Shown here piece after piece: positions 9,643 to 22,130 of a stretch of 52,556 bases of DNA. Below the pieces are notes generated by a model. It was not told where the DNA came from. It did not search any database and was given only the letters and a program-made list of their open reading frames with translations. The position numbers and the translations under genes are program-made. Each line of letters opens with the position of its first letter. Position 1 is the stretch's first letter. Origin of the DNA: Psychrobacter sp. 4Dc. Lineage in GTDB: Bacteria; Pseudomonadota; Gammaproteobacteria; Pseudomonadales; Moraxellaceae. The DNA lies in assembly GCF_002836715.1 (NCBI RefSeq), contig NZ_PJAT01000086.1, positions 1-52,556 of the forward strand. The letters run 5' to 3'.

Positions 9643-10986
9643 CTATGATACATCTAACGCTGGCGTCTCTACTGTATCCTGTCCTAGCATTTGTACCCGC
9701 TGATCGCTAAACATGTCCATGTCTGGAGCTAGCGTACGCATAAACCGATCAAAGTACAACATCTGTTTGGTTAATAGAGCGAAGTCGCGTGGGAAATGAA
9801 TACCATGACGTTTGCCAACTTCGACAATCTCAAGCATCATTTTATTGAGCTCATCGGCTTGTTCTTTACTATTAAACGGTACACCACTGGTAAAGGTCTT
9901 ATCTTCTGCCATGATGGTTGTCATCATACGCTGCAAGTCATTTCCTAATGCAGTCACATCGACTTTATTGCCACCATGTGTCATCTCCATATCAATCATA
10001 TGGCGAGCCATTGCTTGATAATCACTGTCTTGCATGGCTTGCATCATGCCCATACATGCACGCCAGCTCTCAGCTTTGAGTTTACCGACAATACCAAAAT
10101 CCAAAAATCCAATACGGCCATCGGTTAATAGCATTAGATTGCCCGCATGCAGATCAGCATGGAAACTATTGCACAGCATAAGACTGGCAAACCATGTGTT
10201 CAAAGTATCTGCCATAACTTGGGCAGGATCTGCACAGTATTGGCGCATGAGTGACTCATCGACCATAGAAACGCCATATAGGCGGCTCATCGTTAGCACA
10301 CGCTTGGTGGTCAGCTCTTCATAGACAGCTGGTGCAACAACACGAGTATTGCCTGATACCGCTAAGAACTGTTGAAAATCGCGGATGTTTTGCGCCTCAG
10401 CGATAAAGTCCGTCTCGGCAAGCATACGCAGGCGAATCTCATCAATAATCGGCGCAATACTCGCAAACTTCATCGATGGCATCAGGATCTCAAGTAGCTT
10501 GGTCACGCCATGTAATACACCCAAGTCGGTCTGCATGATGGTTTCGACGCCAGGCTTTTGTACCTTTAGCACCACTTCATCACCATTGTGCAGACGAGCT
10601 GCATGCACTTGAGCGATAGAAGCTGATGCTAATGGCTCTGAGTCAATATGCGCAAATGTATCATCAAGCGTCCTGCCATCAGTCGCTAGCTCTTCTTTTA
10701 GCACTTGCTCGATATAAGCATAAGACAATGGCGTAGTTTGATCCAAGCAGCTCTGAAAAGCCTTAACATAATCACGTGGAAACAATGACGGCGTACTGGC
10801 GATGAACTGACCGATTTTGATATAAGTCGTACCTAACTGCTCAAAGGTTTCTTTGAGTAGCATCGCGTCAGGTTTCTCACCTTTTGCCACTCTTAGCGCA
10901 GACAGACCTGCCACGCTCGCTGTTTGACGAACACGGTTCATGACATTAAAAGTATGCTTTAATAAATGCGGACGATGAATTTTCAT
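9643..10986 (-). CDS. ABC1/AarF (UbiB-type) atypical kinase family protein
   Basis: A 447-residue member of the ADCK/UbiB protein-kinase-like family, implicated in ubiquinone biosynthesis and membrane lipid homeostasis. It carries the invariant KIGQ motif (residues 57-60) and the alanine-rich loop ASASIAQVHAA that replaces the usual P-loop. It also carries the Lys in VVLKVQKPG, the TDFIAEAQN helix, the catalytic HADLHAGN and the LDFGIVG magnesium motif. The family's usual C-terminal transmembrane helices are not evident, and it is shorter than UbiB (about 545), so it is more likely an AarF-like paralogue than UbiB itself. ATG 10986 is preferred over TTG 10995. Confidence 0.88.
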   Translation of the reverse strand: MKIHRPHLLKHTFNVMNRVRQTASVAGLSALRVAKGEKPDAMLLKETFEQLGTTYIKIGQFIASTPSLFPRDYVKAFQSCLDQTTPLSYAYIEQVLKEELATDGRTLDDTFAHIDSEPLASASIAQVHAARLHNGDEVVLKVQKPGVETIMQTDLGVLHGVTKLLEILMPSMKFASIAPIIDEIRLRMLAETDFIAEAQNIRDFQQFLAVSGNTRVVAPAVYEELTTKRVLTMSRLYGVSMVDESLMRQYCADPAQVMADTLNTWFASLMLCNSFHADLHAGNLMLLTDGRIGFLDFGIVGKLKAESWRACMGMMQAMQDSDYQAMARHMIDMEMTHGGNKVDVTALGNDLQRMMTTIMAEDKTFTSGVPFNSKEQADELNKMMLEIVEVGKRHGIHFPRDFALLTKQMLYFDRFMRTLAPDMDMFSDQRVQMLGQDTVETPALDVS

Positions 10987-11067
10987 AAAAAACAACTATG
11001 GTAATAAGAAGGATGTTTGAAGATAGGCAATACAATATAAAAATGCGTTAAAATCAGATTACACAGT

Positions 11068-11175
11068 TATAGTCGGTTCAATATAATTTGGATGCAAGGA
11101 AGGCGAGTGAAAGTACTACAACTCGTAGACTAAGCAAGCCTGACACCTTATCCAATTTATAGAGAGTTGACTATA
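11068..11175. repeat. MITE-like palindromic repeat overlapping the 3' end of the MoeB-like gene
   Basis: A 108-bp stretch whose ends are imperfect inverted repeats. The left end TATAGTCGGTTCAATATAA pairs with the complement of the right end, which reads TATAGTCAACTCTCTATAA on the minus strand; about 18 of 25 positions match, and both arms continue into TTGGAT. The interior also folds (CGAGT...ACTCG). The gene at 11157 runs into the right arm, which supplies its last five codons and stop. The left end TATAGTCGGTTCA resembles that of the repeat near 52424. No transposase is visible. Confidence 0.6.
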
Positions 11176-11966
11176 GGACTGCTACAGACAGGACACTGCA
11201 GGTCTTTTCGATAGCCCATTAGCCGTTGCTGCATTTGACTACCATCCCATATGAGCAGCTTGTTTGTCAGTGGATTTTTGGTTAATCCTAAATATTGTAA
11301 TGCGGCATTGGCTTGCAGGTTCCCCATGACGGCAGTGGTACTGGCCAGCACTCCTGAATTGGCACACGTACGTTCGTCAGCGGCTTCGTCGAGCACTACG
11401 GAGCCAAATACGCAATGATAACAACCTGTATCGAGCTGAGGTTCGAACAGTGCTAACTGCCCTTGCATAGCAATCGCTGAGGCAGATAATAGCGGAATCT
11501 GATAGCGTACACTAATACGATTGATGATGTCGCGCGTGGCAAAATTATCCGTACAGTCTAAGAGTAAGTCAGGCTTGCCTGCTGCTATATCGAGCAATTC
11601 ATAAGCGTTGTCTTCATTTAATCGTGCGACTGTGCCGTAAGTCTTTATCAAGGGATTGATGCACTCTAACATATGCGCTGCGGTCAGTGCTTTAGACTGA
11701 CCAATATCTTCTGGCAAAAACAGCGTTTGCCGTTGTAGATTGCTCGCCTCAATCTCGTCATCATCAATCAGATGGACGTGACCCACTCCAGCACGTACCA
11801 ATGTCTCAGACGCAGGACAGCCAAGGCCGCCTGCCCCTATTACGACCACACGTGCTGTCTTTAATCGCAGCTGAGCGTCCATATCCCAACCGTCTAATAA
11901 TACTTGCCGAGCATAACGCAGCAGCTCATCATCCGATAGCTGTACCATCTCTTCTACCATATTCAT
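11157..11966 (-). CDS. MoeB/ThiF/HesA-family adenylyltransferase
   Basis: A 269-residue E1-like enzyme that adenylates the C-terminal glycine of a sulfur-carrier protein (MoaD or ThiS). The nucleotide-binding VVIGAGGLGCPASE lies at about 41-54, the SNLQRQ arginine near residue 79 and the DCTDNFATR block at 137-145. Zinc ligands are C182/C185 (CYHC) and C258/C261 (CPVC). The conserved TCANSGVL cysteine is at 201. No rhodanese domain is present. MoeB or ThiF cannot be told apart without more context. It is 41 bp downstream of prmC, an arrangement also seen in other gammaproteobacteria. The final residues IVNSL are encoded by the repeat at 11068-11175. Confidence 0.9.
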   Translation of the reverse strand: MNMVEEMVQLSDDELLRYARQVLLDGWDMDAQLRLKTARVVVIGAGGLGCPASETLVRAGVGHVHLIDDDEIEASNLQRQTLFLPEDIGQSKALTAAHMLECINPLIKTYGTVARLNEDNAYELLDIAAGKPDLLLDCTDNFATRDIINRISVRYQIPLLSASAIAMQGQLALFEPQLDTGCYHCVFGSVVLDEAADERTCANSGVLASTTAVMGNLQANAALQYLGLTKNPLTNKLLIWDGSQMQQRLMGYRKDLQCPVCSSPIVNSL

Positions 11967-12007
11967 CTACAACCTATAATCAAAGAAATCTACTATCAAA
12001 AGACTAT

Positions 12008-12880
12008 CTACTGGACTTGCCCTAGCGTGACACGATCATTACCACCGTAATCTTTTACGGTATGTACTGACTCAAACCCACTGTCTAGAAACAGCTGCCG
12101 AACCGCATCCCCTTGATCATAGCCATGTTCAATAGCTAATAACCCACCTGTACAGAGATAAGTTGTTGCGTGCTGGACGATATGTTCGATATCAGCCAAG
12201 CCCTGATTGGGTGCACTCAAGGCGCTGATCGGTTCAGCTGTTAGACCTGCCAAATGCTCGTCTGTCTCGTCAATATACGGAGGGTTTGACACAATCACGT
12301 CAAACTGCGGCTCATCGTTAGTAGGTAACGCTTGATACCAACTGCTTTGGACAAACTCAACATTGGCAACATTATTGCTCATGGCATTGTGCTGAGCAAC
12401 CTTAAGCGCCTCTGACGATAAATCAACCGCCACGACTTGCCAATTAGCGTGCTTTAACTCATAGGCAAGACTGATAGCGATACAACCTGACCCTGTCCCC
12501 AAATCTAACAATCGCTTATTATTGAGTTGCACTGGCTGAACGTTTATCCAGCTTAATACCTGCTCGACCAGTACTTCGGTATCGGGTCTAGGAATCAAAG
12601 TATGCTCGTTTACCTTAAAGCTAAGCGACCAAAACTCCTGCTGTCCGGTTAGGTACGCAAGCGGTATGCCTTGCTGCATCTTATTCACACCGTCATTGAA
12701 ACGTGCGACCTCACTATCAGTGAGCTGGTAATTTTCATCCGTCATCAACGCTATCGCAGGCTTGTCAATGACATGCAATAACCAATCAGTTAACCAAAAT
12801 GACGGTAGCTGATTATCAGTATCACCATTCGTCAGTTGTTGAATCTGCTGCTTGATTTGACGAATGGTTGATACGGTCAT
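12008..12880 (-). CDS. prmC: Peptide chain release factor N5-glutamine methyltransferase
   Basis: A 290-residue S-adenosylmethionine-dependent enzyme that methylates the GGQ glutamine of release factors RF1 and RF2. The N-terminal helical domain (1-85) ends in the conserved AYLTGQQEFW. The Rossmann methyltransferase domain carries LIPRPDTEVLVE, the SAM motif LDLGTGSG (125-132) and the NPPYI active-site motif (199-203). Length is normal. It lies between the AmpG-like permease (50-bp gap) and the MoeB-like gene (41-bp gap), probably in one minus-strand operon. prfA is not in the window. Confidence 0.95.
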   Translation of the reverse strand: MTVSTIRQIKQQIQQLTNGDTDNQLPSFWLTDWLLHVIDKPAIALMTDENYQLTDSEVARFNDGVNKMQQGIPLAYLTGQQEFWSLSFKVNEHTLIPRPDTEVLVEQVLSWINVQPVQLNNKRLLDLGTGSGCIAISLAYELKHANWQVVAVDLSSEALKVAQHNAMSNNVANVEFVQSSWYQALPTNDEPQFDVIVSNPPYIDETDEHLAGLTAEPISALSAPNQGLADIEHIVQHATTYLCTGGLLAIEHGYDQGDAVRQLFLDSGFESVHTVKDYGGNDRVTLGQVQ

Positions 12881-12930
12881 AGATAACTCTTAAAAAACAG
12901 TGAATGGATAAAGGTAAAATACTGCTTAGC

Positions 12931-14847
12931 CTACTCTGATGCTCGTGGTGGCTCTTTGGTATCGGTCAGGTTAGGATTGGTTTTACTTAGCTTGTCACCT
13001 ATCCCATTGCCGCCGCTGCTATCATTATTGTCATCACCGTAAATATCATCGTTATCGCCAATGACAATATGTCTATCGACAAAGTAAATCAGTGCCAGAA
13101 TTGGAATACCGATAGCAAAGGTAAAGATAAAGAAAAATGGATAACCCATATTATCGACGATAGCACCAGAATAGCCACCCATCACTTTTGGTATCAGGGT
13201 CATCAATGAGGAAAAAATCGCATACTGTACAGCAGTAAAGCGAATCGAGGTTAGTGCTGATAAGAAAGCGATGAATACAGCACTCGCAAGGCCCGCAGCC
13301 AAGTTATCAAATATCACTGCCATATACATGATTGGCAGGCTACCTGGGTTATATGTCAATACCACAAACAACAGGTTGGTCGCACACGCTAAAATCGCGC
13401 CTATCATCATGGCATGCATGATACGGAAACGCTGAGCCAAAATCCCGCCCAAGAAGCCACCTGCAATTGCCATAATCACACCGACCAGTTTTACGGCATT
13501 GGCGATATCTGTTTTGCTAAAGCCCATATCTTGATAAAAGACGTTGGAGATCACGCCTGCGACGATATCTGAGATACGGTATAGTCCAATCAAGGCTAAT
13601 AGCAGCAGGGCTTTTTTGCCATAACGTCGGAAAAAATCTAAGACAGGCTCGATCCATGTTGCCATGGCCACTTCTTTTTTTACCAGTCCTACTTGTACCA
13701 GGGCATAACCTGCTGCCATCGCCGCGCCTAGGCTTACTAATAAGTGCAAGGTTTCTACAAAGAAGCTAGAAAACGCGCCTTCAAACTCGGGCAGGACCTG
13801 TCCCATCAATATATAAGCAGCGATAAAGGCAATCACTGAAAAAACAAACAACGCTACTAATCTGACGTAGTCTTCACGAGTTTCAGCGACCAACGGGGCT
13901 TTGTTAATGATTTTTGGTTGATTGATAATAAAGTACAGTAATAACAATGGCGCGCACGCGACCAATGCTAAAAAGTAAAATTTAATCGTTGGCATTATTA
14001 TTAGTGGTATCAAGGCCACTGTGCTATCAAATACTGTATTGATCAAAATATTAATCAGGTAAATAACACCGAACAGTAGGCCTGGGATAAGCAGCAGCGC
14101 AGAATAAATCAGGAATACTTTTAAGTTACCCTTCTGCTTTTTACTTTGCAGGGTCTCAGCGGTTGGCTCATAACTGGCAAACGTCGTTAATACGCCTAAC
14201 GTCATAACCCCTGCCATGATGTAATAGGTGTTGCGCCACGCTTCATAACTATAAAACGTCTCATTTGAGCCGAAATAATCAGCCAAATATAACGCGCCTG
14301 CCCCTGCGACAATCATACCAATACGGTAGCCTGACACATAGATAGAGGACAGAATAGACTGCATAGACGGCGGCGCAAGCTCAATACGATACGCATCAAT
14401 CACGATATCTTGCGTCGCAGAAGAGAACCCGAGCAACACGGCTGCGCCTGCCATATAAACCAAGACATCTTCACTGACAGGGTTTACCCTTGCCATCAAA
14501 AAAATAGCCAGCACGATAAGCAACTGTGATACCACCATCCAACTACGACGACGCCCTAGCCACTTGGTCAAAAACGGCACAGGGAGCGCATCAATCAATG
14601 GCGCCCAAATAAATTTGAACGAATATCCCAGTGCCGCCCAGCTGAACATAGTGACGACACTACGATCAATACCTGCTTCTCTCAGCCATAGCGACAGACT
14701 TGAGAAAATCAGCAGAATAGGTATACCCGCTGAGAACCCCAAAAACAGCATAATAATGACACGAGGATCGAGATAAGCTTTTGTAGCCTCGCCCCATGAC
14801 TTTTTGGCAATTGGTTGATTGGGCGGTACAGATTTGACAGCAGACAT
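12931..14847 (-). CDS. ampG: AmpG-family muropeptide MFS transporter
   Basis: A 638-residue inner-membrane permease. The opening FLGFSAGIPILLIFSSLSLWLREAGI, followed by ALGYSFKFIWAPLIDALP and LGRRRSWM, is diagnostic of AmpG, which imports anhydromuropeptides for cell-wall recycling and so influences ampC induction. It has extra hydrophobic segments in the middle, giving about 14 helices as in the longer Pseudomonas AmpG. The last 50 residues form an acidic, Asn/Asp/Gly-rich cytoplasmic tail. It is the first gene of a minus-strand group with prmC and the MoeB-like gene. The start ATG at 14847 agrees with the family N-terminus. Confidence 0.88.
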   Translation of the reverse strand: MSAVKSVPPNQPIAKKSWGEATKAYLDPRVIIMLFLGFSAGIPILLIFSSLSLWLREAGIDRSVVTMFSWAALGYSFKFIWAPLIDALPVPFLTKWLGRRRSWMVVSQLLIVLAIFLMARVNPVSEDVLVYMAGAAVLLGFSSATQDIVIDAYRIELAPPSMQSILSSIYVSGYRIGMIVAGAGALYLADYFGSNETFYSYEAWRNTYYIMAGVMTLGVLTTFASYEPTAETLQSKKQKGNLKVFLIYSALLLIPGLLFGVIYLINILINTVFDSTVALIPLIIMPTIKFYFLALVACAPLLLLYFIINQPKIINKAPLVAETREDYVRLVALFVFSVIAFIAAYILMGQVLPEFEGAFSSFFVETLHLLVSLGAAMAAGYALVQVGLVKKEVAMATWIEPVLDFFRRYGKKALLLLALIGLYRISDIVAGVISNVFYQDMGFSKTDIANAVKLVGVIMAIAGGFLGGILAQRFRIMHAMMIGAILACATNLLFVVLTYNPGSLPIMYMAVIFDNLAAGLASAVFIAFLSALTSIRFTAVQYAIFSSLMTLIPKVMGGYSGAIVDNMGYPFFFIFTFAIGIPILALIYFVDRHIVIGDNDDIYGDDNNDSSGGNGIGDKLSKTNPNLTDTKEPPRASE

Positions 14848-17814
<2,967 letters not shown>

Positions 17815-18175
17815 ACCAAGTTTGAAGTTGGTCAGTATCAACTAATTACCAGTAGTAAATAACTTTATAACTAACGAACAGCTATCTTTCAGAAGGTAGC
17901 TGTTTTTTTATGCTTAGTTTTTTATGCTTAATAATGACCGCTCTTTATGAGTTGTTAGATCAAATGGCTTCACTGACTAGACAGCGTTTACGGAACGGAT
18001 AATTTTTTAGCATTGCAAAATACAAATTCTATATTCATAATTATCATAAATTGATAGCTATTTATTATATACGAGAATAATAGCTTTGTTTTACACTACT
18101 TTATTACTGTATGTTCAGACATTTTTACTTTCATATACAGACGAGGTTTGTATATTTATACAATAGGATTAAGTT
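17815..18175. other. Intergenic region between katG and the LysR gene
   Basis: About 360 bases. The first part holds the katG terminator. The rest is very AT-rich, with TATTTATTATATAC-type sequence near 18060 that probably contains the LysR promoter. No further gene is seen. Confidence 0.5.
17878..17909 (+). terminator. Terminator of katG
   Basis: Stem ACAGCTATCTT pairs with AAGGTAGCTGT with one mismatch and a tight loop, followed by seven T residues. Confidence 0.85.
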
Positions 18176-19105
18176 ATGGCAATCGACGTAGTGGTCAACC
18201 AACGGCATTTGCAGATTCAGCTCAAACAGCTAGAAACAGTATGGCATACGGTGATTAACGGTTATAACTTAAGCCAAGCGGCGACCGTGCTACATACCAG
18301 TCAATCAAGCTTATCAAAGCATATTGCTGCGCTAGAAAATCAGTTAAAGACGGAAGTATTTGTGCGCCAAGGCAAACGCCTGACGGGGCTGACCACTATG
18401 GGCACAGCGCTTATGCCTCATATCGAGTCTATCTTTGCTGAAATCCGTACCATTGAAAACCTAAGTTTAGACTTTAATAATCCTAATATCGGTACGTTGA
18501 CGATTGCCACCACTCACACTCAAGCGCGTTATGTACTGCCGCAAGTGGTTAAAGAATTCAAAGATCGTTTCCCAAAAGTAAATTTGATTTTACAACAGGC
18601 AGATCCTGAGACCATCGCTCAGATGGTCATCCGTGGTCAAGCCGATATCGGTATTGCCACTGAGTCCTTGCTGCATAATAATTATCTTAGATGCTATCGT
18701 TACTATGACTGGACGCATCGCGTTATCGTACCAAGTGATCACGAACTGGCTAGTCAAGAGTCTATTGATCTGCCCACGCTTGCCAGCTATCCGATTGTGA
18801 CTTATCACGGTGGTTTTACAGGACGCGGCGCGATTGACAAGACATTTGATGAAGCAGGGTTAGAGCCGGATATCGTATTAGCGGCGCTCGATGCCGATGT
18901 GATCAGCACCTATGTCGGTCTAGGCCTAGGTATTGGTATCATCGCAGAAATGGCATTTGAGCCAAGCCATTATCAAAACCTAACGGCCATCCCCGTCGAT
19001 CATTTTGGTCGCTTTACCAGTTGGATGGCGGTACGTGATGACGCAGAAATCCGTCAATATGGACGTGCGTTCATGGAGCTATGCCAAAAACAATTTGCAA
19101 ATTAA
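18176..19105 (+). CDS. CysB-like LysR-family transcriptional regulator
   Basis: A 309-residue LysR regulator with an N-terminal winged helix-turn-helix (about 15-75, with the QAATVLHTSQSSLSKHIAALE recognition region) and a C-terminal type 2 periplasmic-binding-like effector domain (about 95-300). The GTLTIATTHTQARYVLPQVV and GQADIGIATE blocks closely follow CysB and Cbl, which control sulfate assimilation and alkanesulfonate use by sensing N-acetylserine or adenosine phosphosulfate. It lies between katG and the PQQ dehydrogenase, which makes its own regulon unclear. It could be the general CysB of this organism. Confidence 0.85.
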   Translation: MAIDVVVNQRHLQIQLKQLETVWHTVINGYNLSQAATVLHTSQSSLSKHIAALENQLKTEVFVRQGKRLTGLTTMGTALMPHIESIFAEIRTIENLSLDFNNPNIGTLTIATTHTQARYVLPQVVKEFKDRFPKVNLILQQADPETIAQMVIRGQADIGIATESLLHNNYLRCYRYYDWTHRVIVPSDHELASQESIDLPTLASYPIVTYHGGFTGRGAIDKTFDEAGLEPDIVLAALDADVISTYVGLGLGIGIIAEMAFEPSHYQNLTAIPVDHFGRFTSWMAVRDDAEIRQYGRAFMELCQKQFAN

Positions 19106-19221
19106 TGAGCATTTGTTAAATAAAGTATCTCAGACTTGCTCACCCTTACTAGACTGAGCTGTGGATGATAAAATAGATTCTAGAACGTTATTCAATGTTT
19201 CTTTTATATATTATTCACACT

Positions 19222-19272
19222 TGTATTGATATTTGGTCGAATGAAATTGATTTGCGACTAAATATCAATACA
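19222..19272. repeat. Strong 18-bp inverted repeat upstream of the PQQ dehydrogenase gene
   Basis: Arms 19222-19239 (TGTATTGATATTTGGTCG) and 19255-19272 are complementary over 18 bp with one G-T pair and a 15-base loop. No T-run follows, so it is a poor terminator for the LysR gene. It ends 37 bases before the dehydrogenase start, so it could be an operator, a leader-RNA structure or a small palindromic repeat. Confidence 0.7.
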
Positions 19273-19309
19273 TATTAACTTGCTCTTTTGTAAACAGGTG
19301 ATACCGCTC

Positions 19310-21784
19310 ATGGAAAAATTCGTAGCGATCATTATGGCAATTTTTGCCGCCCCTCTACTCATTGGCGGCGCTTATTTATTGTCCTTAGGCGGTAGTCCTT
19401 ACTACCTCATTGCTGGCGTCATTATACTAACGACAGCTTTTTTATTGTTCAAAAAACACTGGAGTGCTTACGGGTTATATGCGCTATTTATCGTAGCGAC
19501 CATGGCTTGGGCACTTTGGGAATCTGGGTTCTATTGGTGGGCGCTAGCACCTCGAGTTGGCTTCCCGCTTATATTTGGTTTGCTCATGCTATTGCCATGG
19601 GTATCCAACAAAATGCGTGGGCCTAAAACTCAAGTAGCTTCAAATAGCACACCAACTATAAACAACGTTAAGAAAAGCCCTCTGTATTATTGGGGACTGC
19701 TCGTAAGCGTAATCGTAGGTGCACTACTCTCTTTTGGTAGTCTAGCTAATAATGCCACTGACAAACTCGGTGAGCTTAACTTGACTGCTGCAAATGATGA
19801 CGAGCAAAACGTCAGCTCAGATGAGACCTCAGCCAACCTTGGTGACCCGTTATCAAACGGTCAGCAAACGCCAGATGGCGAATGGAGCGCGTATGGTCGT
19901 ACTGATTATGGTCAGCGCTACTCACCTCTAGATAAAATCAATACCGATAACGTCAAAGATTTAGAGCTAGCATGGCAAATCCAAACAGGTGATGTCAAAG
20001 GTCCTAACGATGTCGGTGAGACCACTTATCAGGCAACACCATTAAAGATTGGCAACGGTTTATACTTATGTACCCCTCACAACTGGGTACTAGCGCTAGA
20101 TGCCGACTCTGGTGAGACGCTGTGGAAGTTTGATCCTCAAGTAGAGGAAAACTTACAACGTCAGCACCAAACCTGTCGCGGCGTATCTTATTATGCGGGT
20201 CAAGCGACCAGCCCCGTGCAAGTACAGAAAATTGCTGGTAATACCTTTGAAAATGCATCTAAGCAATGCGATGCCAAGATATTTATCCCAACGTCTGATG
20301 CGAAGTTGTATGCACTCGATCCAAATACTGGGCAACGCTGCCAAGACTTTGGGGATGATGGTGCATTAGACTTGATGCATAACATGCCGTTCAATCAAGC
20401 AGGTTACTATTACTCGACGTCACCACCAGTCATCGCGGGTGATACTATCATCGTCGCTGGTGCTGTCAATGATAACTATGACGTCAACTCGCCTTCTGGT
20501 GTGATCCGTGCATATGATGTCAATACCGGTGAGCTTCTTTGGAACTGGGACTCAGGTGATCCTGACAATACAGCACCTTTCGATGTCAATGATCCAACCC
20601 AAACTTATAAGACCAGTTCGCCAAATTCATGGTCAGTCGCTACTGCCGATGAAGAGCTTGGATTGGCCTACTTCCCTATGGGTAACCGCACACCGGATCA
20701 GCTAGGTAGCTACCGAAATGCCGCTGAAGAAAAGTATGCAACGTCTGTTGTCGCTCTAGATATCGAGACTGGTGAAGCACGCTGGGTTCAGCAGTTTGTC
20801 CATCATGACCTTTGGGACATGGACACGCCTGCGCAGCCAACCTTACTTGATCTAGATACGGCCGATGGTGTACAGCCTGCGCTAGTTGTACCAACCAAAC
20901 AAGGTGATGTATACGTCTTGAACCGCGCAACGGGTGAGCCTATTGTACCGATTAAAGAACGTCCTGCACCGCAAGGCTATCTCATAGCGGGAGAGCACGC
21001 AGCGCCAACTCAGCCTTATTCTGGCTTGAGCTTTGAGCCTGAACCACTGACTGAAAAAGACATGTGGGGTGCCAGTCTCGTCGATCAAATGATGTGCCGT
21101 ATTGAGTTCAATCAGCTCAACTATGATGGTCGCTATACCCCGCCATCAACCAATGGTAGCTTGGTCTATCCTGGTAACTTTGGTACCTTTAATTGGGGCG
21201 GTATTGCAGTCGATCCTGAGAATGGCGTGATGTTTGGTATGCCGACTTACTTGGCATTTACCTCAAAACTCATTCCTAGAGATACGTTGGGCGATGCAGA
21301 GACCAATAAAGGCGAGCAAGGCGTCAATGCCAATGAAGGGGCAGATTATGCAGTAGAATTAGGTCCCTTCTTGTCACCATTAGGCGTGCCATGTCAGCAG
21401 CCACCATGGGGCACGATCGCTGGTGCTGACCTAGCCACAGGTGATATTGCTTATCAACGCAAAAATGGTACGGTACAAGACTTGTCTCCTATTCCTATCA
21501 AACTGGAGCTAGGCGTACCTGGTATCGGTGGACCTATCATCACCAAAGGTGGCGTCGCGTTCTTGTCAGCGGCGACAGAAAACAACTTCCGAGCTTATGA
21601 TTTGAAAAATGGCGACGTGCTATGGAATGTCCGTATTCCAGCAGGTGGTCAAGCCACGCCAATGACTTACTTGAACTCTAAAGGTGAGCAAATGGTCGTA
21701 TTGGTCGCAGGTGGTCATGGTTCAGTTGGCACAACCATTGGTGATTATGTCTTAGCTTATAAGCTTGGTGACCAAGATAAATAA
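19310..21784 (+). CDS. Membrane-bound PQQ-dependent dehydrogenase, glucose/quinate/shikimate family
   Basis: An 824-residue quinoprotein that oxidises its substrate on the periplasmic side and passes electrons to ubiquinone. Five N-terminal transmembrane helices (about residues 1-160) are followed by an eight-bladed beta-propeller that binds PQQ and calcium. Recognisable blocks are GDVKGP, TPLKIGNGLYLCTPHNWVLALDA, QTCRGVSYY, YYYSTSPPVI, VHHDLWDMD and YPGNFGTFNWGG. The resemblance covers both Gcd (glucose) and QuiA (quinate), so the substrate is left open. Start ATG 19310 has AGGTGA upstream; the TTG at 19280 is unlikely. No pqq synthesis genes are in the window. A strong hairpin lies upstream at 19222. 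Confidence 0.9.
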   Translation: MEKFVAIIMAIFAAPLLIGGAYLLSLGGSPYYLIAGVIILTTAFLLFKKHWSAYGLYALFIVATMAWALWESGFYWWALAPRVGFPLIFGLLMLLPWVSNKMRGPKTQVASNSTPTINNVKKSPLYYWGLLVSVIVGALLSFGSLANNATDKLGELNLTAANDDEQNVSSDETSANLGDPLSNGQQTPDGEWSAYGRTDYGQRYSPLDKINTDNVKDLELAWQIQTGDVKGPNDVGETTYQATPLKIGNGLYLCTPHNWVLALDADSGETLWKFDPQVEENLQRQHQTCRGVSYYAGQATSPVQVQKIAGNTFENASKQCDAKIFIPTSDAKLYALDPNTGQRCQDFGDDGALDLMHNMPFNQAGYYYSTSPPVIAGDTIIVAGAVNDNYDVNSPSGVIRAYDVNTGELLWNWDSGDPDNTAPFDVNDPTQTYKTSSPNSWSVATADEELGLAYFPMGNRTPDQLGSYRNAAEEKYATSVVALDIETGEARWVQQFVHHDLWDMDTPAQPTLLDLDTADGVQPALVVPTKQGDVYVLNRATGEPIVPIKERPAPQGYLIAGEHAAPTQPYSGLSFEPEPLTEKDMWGASLVDQMMCRIEFNQLNYDGRYTPPSTNGSLVYPGNFGTFNWGGIAVDPENGVMFGMPTYLAFTSKLIPRDTLGDAETNKGEQGVNANEGADYAVELGPFLSPLGVPCQQPPWGTIAGADLATGDIAYQRKNGTVQDLSPIPIKLELGVPGIGGPIITKGGVAFLSAATENNFRAYDLKNGDVLWNVRIPAGGQATPMTYLNSKGEQMVVLVAGGHGSVGTTIGDYVLAYKLGDQDK

Positions 21785-22130
21785 TGTTGCATTTGGTTCT
21801 TAAGATAGTGATTATTGAACTTATCATTATCTTATAATCGACTAATTAGAAAAGCAGGTAACTTAGGTTGCCTGCTTTTTTTAATGCCTTCTTTTTCTAA
21901 TGCCATAGTGTAATGCCGCGAAGTTCTGTTATGACCTACTTATGGTTTATTTATCGCTTATTTTGACCAAAGATAACCTTTATAAATACACCTTAATAAT
22001 TGTTAAGCGAGCTTAAAAACATAGTTAACTGACTTTGTTATGATTCATTAACAGTGACTAGCGGCACTTGAAACTACCACTGTCTATAAGCATATCAGTA
22101 GAAAATAATTTACACACTACTGGAACATTT
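21785..22130. other. Intergenic region between the PQQ dehydrogenase and the flavin oxidoreductase
   Basis: About 345 bases with the dehydrogenase terminator at its left end and an AT-rich right half likely to carry the next promoter. A TTG-initiated extension of the downstream frame from 22068 is not supported. Confidence 0.5.
21851..21882 (+). terminator. Terminator of the PQQ dehydrogenase gene
   Basis: A 12-bp stem AAAGCAGGTAAC pairs with GTTGCCTGCTTT (one mismatch) around loop TTAG and is followed by a T-run. Confidence 0.88.

Noticed and set aside
17980..18120. Fur-box-like AT-rich sequence upstream of the LysR gene
   Set aside because: Only short partial matches to GATAAT-type repeats in a generally AT-rich stretch.
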